Origin: QQWI01 sp964522015
Lineage (GTDB): Bacteria; Bacillota; Clostridia; Peptostreptococcales; Acidaminobacteraceae
DNA: 64,000 nt
Assembly: GCA_964522015.1 (NCBI GenBank)
Contig: CAZFST010000006.1
Location: 62,001-126,000, forward strand
Direction: 5' to 3'
Positions within the stretch are counted from its first letter, which is position 1. Each line of letters opens with the position of its first letter. The notes beneath the pieces were generated by a model, which saw only the letters and a list, made by a program, of their open reading frames with translations, was not told the DNA's origin and made no database searches. Made by a program: the position numbers and the translations under genes. This document shows, piece by piece, positions 41,386 through 50,308 of this stretch.

Positions 41386-43002
41386 ATGATCCAAGTTAAT
41401 GAGGTTGGTCTTCGCTACGGAGACAAAAAACTGTTTGAAGAAGTAAACATGAAGTTTACAAAAGGCAACTGTTATGGTGTTATTGGCGCAAATGGTGCCG
41501 GTAAATCGACTTTTTTGAAAATTATTTCTGGTGAAATCGAGCCTAATAAGGGCGATGTTTTTATGACACCAGGTGAGCGTATGGCCGTTTTAAAACAGGA
41601 TCACTTCGTATACGATGCTTATCAGGTTTTACAGACGGTCATCATGGGTCACGAAAGACTCTATGCGATTATGCAAGAAAAAGACGCCCTTTATATGAAG
41701 GAAGACTTTTCTGATGAAGACGGTATGAAAGCTGCTGATCTTGAAGGCGAATTCGCTGAGCTTGACGGTTGGGATGCTGAAACCAATGCTGAAAAACTTC
41801 TAATGGGCTTAGGTGTTCCTAAGGATTACTTCCAAGATCAAATGGCTGATCTGCCAGGCGATATTAAAGTTAAAGTTCTTTTAGCCCAGGCCCTTTTTGG
41901 CAATCCTGATAACCTGCTTCTGGACGAGCCAACAAACCATTTGGACTTCCGCGCCATCAACTGGTTGGAAGAATTCATTATCAATTACGAGAACACCGTT
42001 ATCGTTGTATCCCATGACCGTCACTTCCTTAATAACGTGTGTACCCACATGGTGGATATTGACTTTGGCAAGATTAAAATGGTTGCCGGTAACTACGATT
42101 TCTGGTATGAGTCAAGCCAATTGATGAACCGTTTAATGAAAGATCAAAACAAAAAAGCGGAAGATAAGATTAAAGAACTTCAAGACTTTATCGCCCGTTT
42201 CAGCTCTAATAAATCAAAAGCTAAGCAAGCAACAAGCCGTAAAAAGATGATCGACAAGATCAAAGTGGAAGACCTTCAAACGTCTTCACGTCGTTATCCT
42301 TTTGTTGGTTTTACGCCAAATAGAGAAGCGGGTAAAGAGATTCTTCAAGTGGAGCATCTTAACCTGTCTGTTGACGGTGAAGTCCTTCTTAAAGACGTTA
42401 ACTTTATGCTTAATAAGGGCGAAAAAGTAGTTGTTTTCAGCCGTAATCCATTGGCTGTGACTAACTTCTTTAAGGTGCTCATGGGCGAAATGGAGCCGGA
42501 TTCAGGTAGCTTTAAGTGGGGTATTACAACATCTCAGGCCTACCTAGCCCGTGATTACAATGACTTCTTTGAAGGCTATGAAGAGAATTTGATCGATTGG
42601 CTCAGACAGTTTTCTGACGAAAAAAGTGAGTCCTTTATCCGCGGCTTCCTAGGGAAAATGCTTTTCTCTGGAGAAGAGCCACTCAAGAAAGCCAGCGTGC
42701 TTTCTGGTGGTGAAAAAGTACGCTGCATGTTCTCTAAACTCATGCTATCTGGTGCTAACACATTGGTCCTTGATGACCCAACCAACCATTTAGACCTAGA
42801 ATCCATTCAGGCAGTGAATGATGGTTTGATTGCCTTTAAAGGCACCATGCTCTTTACATCACATGACCATACCTTTATTGAATCCATTGCCAATCGCGTA
42901 ATTGAGTTAACGCCAAACGGCATGATCGATCGTATTTGCGACTTTGATGAGTTCCTTGAAAATGATGCATTACAAGCTGAAATTGAGAAGATGTACCTTT
43001 AA
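41386..43002 (+). CDS. ABC-F ATPase (YkpA/YbiT group) with degenerate motifs
   Basis: 538 residues, two ABC domains and no TM part; ABC-F proteins act on the ribosome. Domain 1: Walker A G-A-N-G-A-G-K-S-T, Walker B L-L-L-D-E-P-T-N-H-L-D, but a divergent signature L-P-G-D-I-K-V-K in place of L-S-G-G-x. Linker K/E-rich (about 245-290). Domain 2: signature L-S-G-G-E-K-V-R-C and D-D-P-T-N-H-L-D intact, but the Walker A position reads F-S-R-N-P-L-A-V-T-N-F without the usual Lys. G-V-T-T/I-T-T-S-Q-A-Y and F-L-G-K-M-L-F-S-G-E-E place it with YkpA. Ribosome site AAGGGA 7 nt upstream. Confidence 0.92.
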   Translation: MIQVNEVGLRYGDKKLFEEVNMKFTKGNCYGVIGANGAGKSTFLKIISGEIEPNKGDVFMTPGERMAVLKQDHFVYDAYQVLQTVIMGHERLYAIMQEKDALYMKEDFSDEDGMKAADLEGEFAELDGWDAETNAEKLLMGLGVPKDYFQDQMADLPGDIKVKVLLAQALFGNPDNLLLDEPTNHLDFRAINWLEEFIINYENTVIVVSHDRHFLNNVCTHMVDIDFGKIKMVAGNYDFWYESSQLMNRLMKDQNKKAEDKIKELQDFIARFSSNKSKAKQATSRKKMIDKIKVEDLQTSSRRYPFVGFTPNREAGKEILQVEHLNLSVDGEVLLKDVNFMLNKGEKVVVFSRNPLAVTNFFKVLMGEMEPDSGSFKWGITTSQAYLARDYNDFFEGYEENLIDWLRQFSDEKSESFIRGFLGKMLFSGEEPLKKASVLSGGEKVRCMFSKLMLSGANTLVLDDPTNHLDLESIQAVNDGLIAFKGTMLFTSHDHTFIESIANRVIELTPNGMIDRICDFDEFLENDALQAEIEKMYL

Positions 43003-43016
43003 AATAGAATCGCAGA

Positions 43017-43089
43017 GAGCCGTTGGACGTGGACCGTGGATCGAAAGTTATTGCTTTCGCTTCACAGTCCACGTCCTTCTTTTTTTTGT
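43017..43089 (+). terminator. Long hairpin terminator of the ABC-F gene, REP-like
   Basis: GGACGTGGACCGTG (43025-43038) pairs with CACAGTCCACGTCC (43062-43075), with an inner CGAAAG/CTTTCG stem, followed by TTCTTTTTTTT. The left arm closely resembles the REP-like unit of 53051 and 60465 (GGACGTGCACCGTGGCTC), so this terminator may derive from that element. Confidence 0.85.
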
Positions 43090-43177
43090 GCCTGAGCCAG
43101 GATTTTGGGTATATGGAAAATACGTCTGCATCGGATTCAGAGGCAGCTGAATAACTAAAATCACTGGAGAAATGACC

Positions 43178-44479
43178 ATGTTTGATGCAATCCCATTAGC
43201 CGTATCGATTGATACTTTAAGGCAATTATGCCTTGTCAAACACCACCTGACGCCTATTTCACAGAGCAGTGATTTGGTGGGCACCGTCAAGTCCATGGGG
43301 GGCTTGCACGGTCAGTTGCCAAAGACGGCTTATCTGTCGCTTCTGAATAGGATGCCCAATTTCAAAAATGCTGAGCTCAATCAAGCCATGTATGTAGACA
43401 AGACCTTGGTGCGGATCAAATCCATTCGTCAGACGCTCTACATATTCCCAACGGATATAATCAGTACGGTGTTTTCTGCCACATCTAGCCTGATGGAGAA
43501 GCCTTCGGCGCGCTATTTGGAAAGCCTGGGCATTACTGAAGAGATCCACGGGGCCCTTGTCTCAGATATACTTAATCAGTTGGCCAGAGTTTCTGATAGG
43601 GCAGGGGGCTTAGCCACCAAAGACCTCAAGCAAGGATTGGCCTTATCTGAGGAACCTGCACTGCTGATTTCCCTTGAGAAAGCGGCTTCTCTTGTTTCTG
43701 CGGTGGTCAATAGCATGTGCGACTCATGCCTGCTGATTCGGGGGGAATCAACAGGGGGCTGGAAGAGCAATCTTTATACTTATTACCCGGCAAGGACCTA
43801 TTTGCCATGGGTTAACTTTAGGGCCACAGATGAAGCCGCTGCCAGAATCGAGGTCATCTTGATGTATATTCAGGCCTTCGGGCCGGTCACAGAAACGGAC
43901 ATCTGCTGGTGGACAGGTTTTACAAAGAGCAGCACCCGTGAAGCGCTGAAGATGCTGGCGTCAGAAGTGGTTCAGGTGACACTGGGTGAACTGGAAGGGG
44001 CCTTCTATATGACACCGGCTGATGTTCAGCTATTGACGGGTCTTTCGGCTGGCCCGAGGACAGCAGATACAAGGACTGTGGTGAATCTATTGCCGGTGCT
44101 TGATCCACTGCTGATGGGTTATAAAATCAGGACCCGGTTCTTGGACCCCGATTTTGCCCAGTTTGTCTATGATGGCGGGGGCAATGCCACATCAACGATT
44201 TTGGTGGATGGCAAGGTTGTGGGGATTTGGGATTTTGTCAGTGAGCCAAGGGGTCATGTCCGTTTCAATTTGTTTAAAGCCCTAGACGATGAAACCCTGG
44301 GGCTGATAAAGGCCAAAGCAGTTGAGGTTGGACGCTTTCTTATGGCTGCATCAAAGCCTTGGACTGAAGAGGAAGCGTCAGCGGTACCTGTGGAAGTGAT
44401 TCAGTGCCTTGAGATGAAACCTCTAAAACAGATGAGCGCTGGCAGCTTTCAGTCACCGCTGAAATGCTCCTTATGTTAA
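43178..44479 (+). CDS. Winged-helix DNA-binding protein (HTH_42 / AlkZ-like)
   Basis: 433 residues from ATG 43178 (GGAGA 8 nt upstream; ATG 43172 is closer). The N-terminal pattern M-G-G-L-H-G-Q-L-P-K-T-A-Y-L-S-L and multiple winged-helix units, for example F-G-P-V-T-E-T-D-I-C-W-W-T-G-F, followed by L-P-V-L-D-P-L-L-M-G-Y-K and I-L-V-D-G-K-V-V-G-I-W, are typical of the HTH_42 family, which includes the DNA glycosylase AlkZ. The Q-x-Q catalytic motif of AlkZ is only half present (H-G-Q), so glycosylase activity is uncertain. GC-richer than the preceding accessory stretch. Confidence 0.82.
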   Translation: MFDAIPLAVSIDTLRQLCLVKHHLTPISQSSDLVGTVKSMGGLHGQLPKTAYLSLLNRMPNFKNAELNQAMYVDKTLVRIKSIRQTLYIFPTDIISTVFSATSSLMEKPSARYLESLGITEEIHGALVSDILNQLARVSDRAGGLATKDLKQGLALSEEPALLISLEKAASLVSAVVNSMCDSCLLIRGESTGGWKSNLYTYYPARTYLPWVNFRATDEAAARIEVILMYIQAFGPVTETDICWWTGFTKSSTREALKMLASEVVQVTLGELEGAFYMTPADVQLLTGLSAGPRTADTRTVVNLLPVLDPLLMGYKIRTRFLDPDFAQFVYDGGGNATSTILVDGKVVGIWDFVSEPRGHVRFNLFKALDDETLGLIKAKAVEVGRFLMAASKPWTEEEASAVPVEVIQCLEMKPLKQMSAGSFQSPLKCSLC

Positions 44480-44592
44480 TACTTGACAAACACTGGCTGC
44501 GTTTTTTGTGACTATTTAGTCTGTGTGAAGCTTGAATCAAAGGGGTATAGGTGGGCTAGATGGACTGCCCACGTTGTGCTAAGGAGACCGCC

Positions 44593-46716
44593 ATGAAAAT
44601 AACCGACTCAGTTAACCGCCTCGATAGCCAAGAGAAGCTTTCAGGCGCTGCAAACTACATAGAAGATCAGTTTTTTCCCAATTTACACTACGCAAGAACT
44701 CTTAGAAGCACAATTGCCCATGGTGAGATTTTAAGTATTGATTATCCAGAAGCCCCAGAAGGGGTGACCGTCGTGGATGCAAGGGATGTGATGGCTGCCA
44801 ATGAGGTGGCCATGATTCTAAAGGATATGCCGATTTTTGCGTCAAAGACAGTGACTTATGTGGGTGAGCCCATTGCCCTGATTGTGGGGCGAGACAAGGA
44901 TGAAGTTCTGAGGTATATGGCCATGATTCATGTCCACTACAGGGAACTGCCAGCTGTTTTCACCTTGGAAGAGTCTGAGACTTTATCCAGAAATGATGCC
45001 AGCTATGTCCTGTCTTCCCATCAGTTTTCAAGGGGAGATTTTGAGACTTTGCATTATGATGAAACCTTTGAGCGGACCTACGAGACAGGCTATCAAGAGC
45101 AGCTTTACATGGAAAAACAGGGTGTTGTCGGGACCTTTGAGGATGGTGTCATCACGGTTTATGGGTCCTTGCAGTGTCCCTATTATGTGCTGAACGCCCT
45201 AAAACATGCTACAGGCCTTGACGAGACCCAAGTGAGGGTGGTGCAAAGCGTTACAGGGGGCGCTTTTGGGGGCAAGGAGGAATACCCATCCCTTTTGGCG
45301 TGCCAAGTGGCCCTTGCTGCTAAAAAAATCGGAGCACCAGTGCAACTGGTATTCGATAGGCGGGAAGATATGGCCTATACCACCAAGCGGCACCCGTCTA
45401 AAACGCGGATGAAGAGTTATTTGAAGGCAGGCAGGCTAGTAGGCATGTCCTCTGAGATTTCTCTGGACGCCGGGTCTTACATTGGCCTTAGTGATGTGGT
45501 ACTACAGCGGTCCATGCTGACCATGATGGGCTGCTATCAAATAGAAACCATTCGGGTTGAGGGTAAGAACCTCAAGACCAATAATGTGTTTACAGGGGCA
45601 TTTAGAGGCTTTGGGGCGCCCCAGAGCATGTACGCGCTGGAGCTCCATATGCATCAATTGGCGACTTATCTGGGGCGAGACCCCATCGAATTCAAGCGGG
45701 ATTATTATGTGCACCAGGGAGAGCCGACTTCTACAAACGGCACCTTCAACGAGGCCATATATTTGGAGGATTTGACGGATCAGCTCATTAAAATTACGGA
45801 TTATCAGAGTCGCATGGCAAGTAAGTCCCCTGGGGAAGGTTATGGTTTTGCCATCGTGCCCCACGGGGGCGGTTTTACGGGAGATGGTGAGGCAACCCAT
45901 ATCAAAGCCACGGTGAAACTGGCGATTGATGGTGAGGATGCTGACAATTACACAGCCACCATTTTTGTATCCAATGTCGAGATGGGACAAGGGGCCATTA
46001 CGGCTCTGTCAAAGATTGTGGCATCTGTCCTTGAGATTCCGATATCACGGGTAGAGTATCAAAATCCAGATACCTTTTTAGTACCCGACTCCGGTCCTAC
46101 TGTGGCTTCTCGGACCACCATGGTGGTGGGGAATCTCCTTTATCAGGCAGCCCAAGAACTAAAAGACTTTTTGAAAGTCCTAAAACCAGGGGAGGCAGTC
46201 CGCCAAACCGCAGAAGTCCATTTCAAGCAGCCTGACTATATCAAGTGGCAGCAAGAAACCATGCAGGGCAACGCTTATATGGCTTATTCCTGGTCCGCCG
46301 TACTGGCTAGGGTGGTGGTGGATCCGGTGACCTACGAGGTCACTTGCACGGATATTTGGGGAGTCTACGATGTCGGGGTTCCCATTGACGACAAGCTCCT
46401 CTTGGGGCAAATTCACGGGGGCATCGCCCAGGGGCTGGGTTATGCACTGCTTGAGAATATGACGTCTACCAAGGGGAAAATTGATCAATTCTCTTTCTCC
46501 AGCTACCCGATTCCAACCACTCTGGATATGCCAAGGGTTCATGCCGACTGGCTGATCAACCGCTTTGAAGATGGTCCTTTCGGGGCTAAATCCGTGGGTG
46601 AACTGACACTGGTTGCAGTGGCACCGGCCATTGCTGCAGCGGTTCAAGATGCCATCGGAAAAGAGTTGTCAACCCTGCCGATTTTGCCAGAGAAGATAGG
46701 AGCACTCTATGTTTGA
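44593..46716 (+). CDS. Molybdenum hydroxylase large subunit (XdhA-like), first set
   Basis: 707 residues from ATG 44593 (AAGGAGA upstream); an ATG 11 codons earlier lacks that site. Molybdopterin-binding subunit of the xanthine dehydrogenase family: V-T-G-G-A-F-G-G-K-E-E-Y (Q-loop region), T-G-A-F-R-G-F-G-A-P-Q (substrate Arg), E-M-G-Q-G-A, and the catalytic Glu in G-P-F-G-A-K-S-V-G-E-L. Hydroxylates a purine or related heterocycle using water. It forms a holoenzyme with the [2Fe-2S] and FAD subunits encoded immediately after (overlap 8 nt). First gene of the purine-type cluster. Exact substrate not decidable. Confidence 0.93.
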   Translation: MKITDSVNRLDSQEKLSGAANYIEDQFFPNLHYARTLRSTIAHGEILSIDYPEAPEGVTVVDARDVMAANEVAMILKDMPIFASKTVTYVGEPIALIVGRDKDEVLRYMAMIHVHYRELPAVFTLEESETLSRNDASYVLSSHQFSRGDFETLHYDETFERTYETGYQEQLYMEKQGVVGTFEDGVITVYGSLQCPYYVLNALKHATGLDETQVRVVQSVTGGAFGGKEEYPSLLACQVALAAKKIGAPVQLVFDRREDMAYTTKRHPSKTRMKSYLKAGRLVGMSSEISLDAGSYIGLSDVVLQRSMLTMMGCYQIETIRVEGKNLKTNNVFTGAFRGFGAPQSMYALELHMHQLATYLGRDPIEFKRDYYVHQGEPTSTNGTFNEAIYLEDLTDQLIKITDYQSRMASKSPGEGYGFAIVPHGGGFTGDGEATHIKATVKLAIDGEDADNYTATIFVSNVEMGQGAITALSKIVASVLEIPISRVEYQNPDTFLVPDSGPTVASRTTMVVGNLLYQAAQELKDFLKVLKPGEAVRQTAEVHFKQPDYIKWQQETMQGNAYMAYSWSAVLARVVVDPVTYEVTCTDIWGVYDVGVPIDDKLLLGQIHGGIAQGLGYALLENMTSTKGKIDQFSFSSYPIPTTLDMPRVHADWLINRFEDGPFGAKSVGELTLVAVAPAIAAAVQDAIGKELSTLPILPEKIGALYV

Positions 46717-47209
46717 ATACCGTTTAAACGGAGAATTGATAAAGATAGAAGCAAATGCAGACCTGACAAGAAGGCTATTGGATGTGATTCGGGACGACCA
46801 CGGCTTGACAGGGACCAAGGAGGGCTGCGGTGAAGGGGAATGCGGGGCGTGCCTGGTCTTTATTGACGGGGAAATCTATAATGCGTGCCTGGTACCCTTG
46901 GCAAATGTGATTGATCAGTCGGTGGTCACCATTGAAGCCTATGCGAAAACTGAGGAGTTTTCACGGATTGCAGCAGCATTTTCAGATGCTGGCGCCGTCC
47001 AGTGCGGCTACTGCACGCCGGGTATGGTGATGGCCACATCGGCACTGCTGAAAAAACAACCAAAGCCTACCTTGCAGGATGTGAAAGAAGGCCTATCGGG
47101 GAATCTTTGCCGGTGCACGGGGTATCAGACTATCTTTGAAGCGGTACAACAAGCAGCGGAACAAAGTTCCGCCCAAGCAGCGGGACAAGGTAAGGGAGGG
47201 CACTTATGA
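46709..47209 (+). CDS. Molybdenum hydroxylase [2Fe-2S] subunit (XdhC-like), first set
   Basis: 166 residues. Two [2Fe-2S] clusters: plant-ferredoxin type C40-x4-C45-x2-C48 and C60, and the four-helix type Q-C-G-Y-C (C99, C102) with L-C-R-C-T-G-Y (C134, C136). It carries electrons from the molybdenum site to FAD. Overlaps the large-subunit gene by 8 nt and the FAD gene by 4 nt (ATGA). A short Q/A/S-rich tail follows the last cluster. Confidence 0.95.
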   Translation: MFEYRLNGELIKIEANADLTRRLLDVIRDDHGLTGTKEGCGEGECGACLVFIDGEIYNACLVPLANVIDQSVVTIEAYAKTEEFSRIAAAFSDAGAVQCGYCTPGMVMATSALLKKQPKPTLQDVKEGLSGNLCRCTGYQTIFEAVQQAAEQSSAQAAGQGKGGHL

Positions 47210-48021
47210 GTGTGATGAGTTACCGGCCTAAAACCTTAGATGAAGCTTTAAGCCTCCTTGATAGTGGAAAGCCCCTGACCATTTTTGCAGGTGGTACAGA
47301 TTTAATGATTAGAAAACGGCAGTGGCAAGGGGCCGCCAGGCGTTTTGATACCGACGTCATGTTTATCGCCCATTTGGAAGCCCTTAAGCAGATTAAGGTG
47401 AACCCAGAGGACATTGAAATTGGGGCCTGCGTCACCCAGCAGGCTCTACTGGAACACAGCGAAATACCTGATTACTTTAAAAAGGTTCTAGGTGACATGG
47501 CTACACCGGCCATCAGACAAGCAGCAACCCTTGGGGGGAATGTGGTCAATGCAGCCAGTGTTGCTGATACCCTACCGGTTCTCATTGCTGTGGATGCTCT
47601 GGTAGTTTTAGAATCAGAGAGCGGCATTAGAATGGTCCCGGTTTCTGAATTTGTAAAAGGTAAATATGAAACCGCCCTTAAACCAGGTGAGCTCTTGGTG
47701 AGCATTCGGATACCTCGCCTTAATGTCACCCATTTTGAGTATAAGAAGCTAGGCAATCGCAAGGCTAGCATCCTGGCTAAATTATCGGTGCTTGTGCTTT
47801 GGGAGGGAACAAAGGTCAGAATTGCCATTGGGGCAGTGAATGACACCGTTATTAGAGATAAGGCCCTAGAGCTTGATTATCAAAGCACTGAAGATTTAGA
47901 GGCCCTGATTGATGGCTTTAAATCTAAAATGCAAGGTCAGGACGACAAGCGTTCTACTAAGTATTATAAAGAGACGGTCGCATGCAATCTACTCAGGCAG
48001 TTCTTGGAGGGAAAGTCATGA
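47206..48021 (+). CDS. Molybdenum hydroxylase FAD subunit (XdhB-like), first set
   Basis: 271 residues with the CO-dehydrogenase-flavoprotein fold: I-F-A-G-G-T-D-L-M-I-R (FAD pyrophosphate loop), D-I-E-I-G-A-C-V-T-Q-Q-A-L-L, A-T-P-A-I-R-Q-A-A-T-L-G-G-N-V-V-N-A-A-S-V-A-D-T-L-P. It passes electrons from the Fe-S centres to NAD or another acceptor. Coupled by ATGA to both neighbours. Unlike the second FAD subunit at 56841 it has no repeat-encoded insertion. Confidence 0.94.
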   Translation: MSVMSYRPKTLDEALSLLDSGKPLTIFAGGTDLMIRKRQWQGAARRFDTDVMFIAHLEALKQIKVNPEDIEIGACVTQQALLEHSEIPDYFKKVLGDMATPAIRQAATLGGNVVNAASVADTLPVLIAVDALVVLESESGIRMVPVSEFVKGKYETALKPGELLVSIRIPRLNVTHFEYKKLGNRKASILAKLSVLVLWEGTKVRIAIGAVNDTVIRDKALELDYQSTEDLEALIDGFKSKMQGQDDKRSTKYYKETVACNLLRQFLEGKS

Positions 48022-49208
48022 TCACAGGGATTCAAATCGGCGCACTATCTTACGAGGCAAAAATCCAACGGTTCTTAAGAGAATTAATTGCCATTCCAAG
48101 TACCAGTTGCCAAGAAGGGGCAGTTGTGACACGGATCCAAATGGAGATGGAATCCCTGGCCTACGATGAAGTTAAGATTGATGGCATGGGCAATATCTTA
48201 GGGCGCATGGGCTGTGGCCCCCGGGTTATTGCATTTGATGGACACATTGATACAGTAGGTGTAGGCCGCAGGGACAATTGGAACTTTGACCCCTTTATTG
48301 GCAAAGAAGACGACGACTATATTTATGGCAGAGGTGCATCAGACCAAACAGGTGGGTTTTGCAGTGCTGTTTACGGGGCAAAGCTCATGAAAGACTTTGG
48401 ACTCCTTGAGGACTTCACGGTTTGGGTAGTGGGGTCAGTCCAAGAAGAAGATTGCGACGGCCTCTGCTGGCAATACATTCTAGACCAAAAGGTATTGGAC
48501 CCACCACCAGAATTTGTGGTGATCACAGAGCCTACAGACCTGAACGTTTACAGGGGCCAACGGGGGCGGATGGAAATCAAGGTGTCGGTTCCTGGCATCA
48601 GTGCCCATGGTTCTGCCCCAGAACGGGGGGACAATTCCATCTATAAAATGGCTAAAATCCTCAACGAGCTAGAGGCTCTTAACCTGAACCTAAAAGACGA
48701 TCCCTTTCTAGGCAAAGGGACCCTGGTGGTTTCCGAGATCTTTTATACATCACCTTCTCGGTGCGCGGTGGCAGATGGTTGCAGTATTTCCATCGATAGA
48801 CGGCTTACCGTGGGTGAAACCATGGATAGTGCCATTTCAGAAATACAAGCCCTACCAACTGTCCAAAAGTATGCCGCAGTGGTAGAGATGTACCGCTACC
48901 ATAGTCAGTCCTACACTGGTTATAAGCCAGACGTCCCTTGCCACTTCCCCACCTGGGTGATACCAGAAACACATCCCATCTGCGGTGCCATGGTCAGCGC
49001 ACATCAAGCCCTCCACGGCGCAACCCCCTTACTAGATAAATGGACATTTTCTACCAATGGGGTTGCCATTATGGGGATGAATGGGATTCCATGCATCGGG
49101 TATGGCCCAGGTCGTGAAGAGGAAGCTCATGCACCAAACGAGAAAATATCAAAGGCATCCTTACTAAAGGCCATGGAAACTTATGCTTACTTTTTGACAC
49201 AACTGTAG
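48018..49208 (+). CDS. ygeY: YgeY-like M20 metallohydrolase
   Basis: 396 residues from ATG 48018, overlapping the XdhB stop and 6 nt after GGAGGG. M20 family di-zinc hydrolase: A-F-D-G-H-I-D-T-V-G-V, G-R-G-A-S-D-Q-T-G-G, V-Q-E-E-D-C-D-G and I-T-E-P-T-D. This pattern is that of YgeY in the E. coli purine cluster, which lies next to ygeW and ygeX as here. A role in cleaving an N-carbamoyl/amide intermediate of purine breakdown is inferred from context. Confidence 0.88.
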   Translation: MITGIQIGALSYEAKIQRFLRELIAIPSTSCQEGAVVTRIQMEMESLAYDEVKIDGMGNILGRMGCGPRVIAFDGHIDTVGVGRRDNWNFDPFIGKEDDDYIYGRGASDQTGGFCSAVYGAKLMKDFGLLEDFTVWVVGSVQEEDCDGLCWQYILDQKVLDPPPEFVVITEPTDLNVYRGQRGRMEIKVSVPGISAHGSAPERGDNSIYKMAKILNELEALNLNLKDDPFLGKGTLVVSEIFYTSPSRCAVADGCSISIDRRLTVGETMDSAISEIQALPTVQKYAAVVEMYRYHSQSYTGYKPDVPCHFPTWVIPETHPICGAMVSAHQALHGATPLLDKWTFSTNGVAIMGMNGIPCIGYGPGREEEAHAPNEKISKASLLKAMETYAYFLTQL

Positions 49209-49255
49209 GGTTCAGCGGGATAAAAATACAATTATAAAACCATATGGAGGCACTT

Positions 49256-50218
49256 ATGTATAAAACCTTAAAAGGAAAACACTTTATTGCCCTTAGAGAC
49301 TGGACAAAAGATGAAATCAATATGATTTTGGACACTGCAAAAGATCTAAAAAGACGGCATTATATGGATATGCCCACACCAATCCTGCAATATAAGACAT
49401 TGGCTTTGATGTTTTTTGAAGAATCCACTAGAACCCGAAACTCCATGGAAATGGGCATCGCCCAGTTAGGGGGCCACGCTAACTTTTTAGATACGTCAAC
49501 CATGCAAATCAACCATGGGGAATCCGCTAAGGATACAGGGATTATCTTATCGAGCTTTGGCCATGGGATTGCCTGTCGGAACTGTTTTTGGCAGCGAGGC
49601 AATGCCTATATTCAAGAATTGGCCAAGCACTCTTCAAGGCCCGTGATGAATCTCCAGTGCGACCTCTATCACCCCATGCAAGGGGTTGCAGACCTCATGA
49701 CCATACAAGAAAAGTACACCCATACTGAAGGCCTAAAAGTCAGCATTATTTGGGCCTATGCCAAGAGCCATAAAAAACCCATCAGCGTCCCACTTGAACA
49801 AGCTCTGCTCTTTCCCCGTTATGGGATGCAGGTCACCCTTGCCCATCCCCCAGGATTTGAACTGCCGGATTGGGTGATTGAAGAAGCGAAAGCCAACGCC
49901 CTTAAAAATGGGGGCTCCTTTAGAGTGATTGACGATATGGACGCCGCTTTTAAAGGGGCTGACATTGTGATTCCTAAAAACTGGGGCTCTTGGAGCGGTA
50001 AAAATCCAGATGTGAATATTGAGGACTTTAAAGACTGGAAATGCACTCAAGAGCGCATGGCAATGGCCAGTGAGAATGTCCACTACATGCATGCCTTGCC
50101 TGCGGATCGTGGCAACGAAGTGGAGGACAGTGTGATAGATGGTCCCCACAGTATTGTGTATCAAGAGGCCGAAAATCGACTACATACGGCAAAAGCCGTG
50201 ATGGCCCTGACTATGTAG
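49256..50218 (+). CDS. ygeW: YgeW-like carbamoyltransferase
   Basis: 320 residues from ATG 49256 (GGAGG 5 nt upstream). Aspartate/ornithine transcarbamylase fold: carbamoyl-phosphate loop F-F-E-E-S-T-R-T-R-N-S, C-D-L-Y-H-P-M-Q-G-V-A-D (HPxQ), and H-A-L-P-A-D-R-G in place of the H-C-L-P of ornithine enzymes. The YgeW group in purine clusters is knotted and may run in the catabolic direction, forming carbamoyl phosphate from a ureido compound. It is shorter than E. coli YgeW. No carbamate kinase is encoded in the window to use the product. Confidence 0.87.
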   Translation: MYKTLKGKHFIALRDWTKDEINMILDTAKDLKRRHYMDMPTPILQYKTLALMFFEESTRTRNSMEMGIAQLGGHANFLDTSTMQINHGESAKDTGIILSSFGHGIACRNCFWQRGNAYIQELAKHSSRPVMNLQCDLYHPMQGVADLMTIQEKYTHTEGLKVSIIWAYAKSHKKPISVPLEQALLFPRYGMQVTLAHPPGFELPDWVIEEAKANALKNGGSFRVIDDMDAAFKGADIVIPKNWGSWSGKNPDVNIEDFKDWKCTQERMAMASENVHYMHALPADRGNEVEDSVIDGPHSIVYQEAENRLHTAKAVMALTM

Positions 50219-50308
50219 GTAAAGCATTAACAGCTATTTAGTGATTAGAAACCCACTCTGTAAACGGTGACCATCAATCAATTGTCGCTAAAAAGGAAAA
50301 GAGGTCTT

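Noticed and set aside
41355..41387. Eight-codon leader peptide (TTG...TGA) before the ABC-F start
   Set aside because: GAGGAGG is only 2 nt from the TTG, too close for normal initiation; kept only as a remark in the promoter entry.
44483..44520. Promoter for the purine cluster starting with TTGACA at 44483
   Set aside because: No acceptable -10 at 16-19 bp; nearest AT-rich words are 20 bp or more away. No purine riboswitch fold was recognised in 44480-44592 either.
45502..45990. Long antisense open frame within the first Mo subunit gene
   Set aside because: Shadow of a conserved enzyme gene; no ribosome site and no family pattern. The same applies to 46180-46647, 49733-50164 and 47472-47846.
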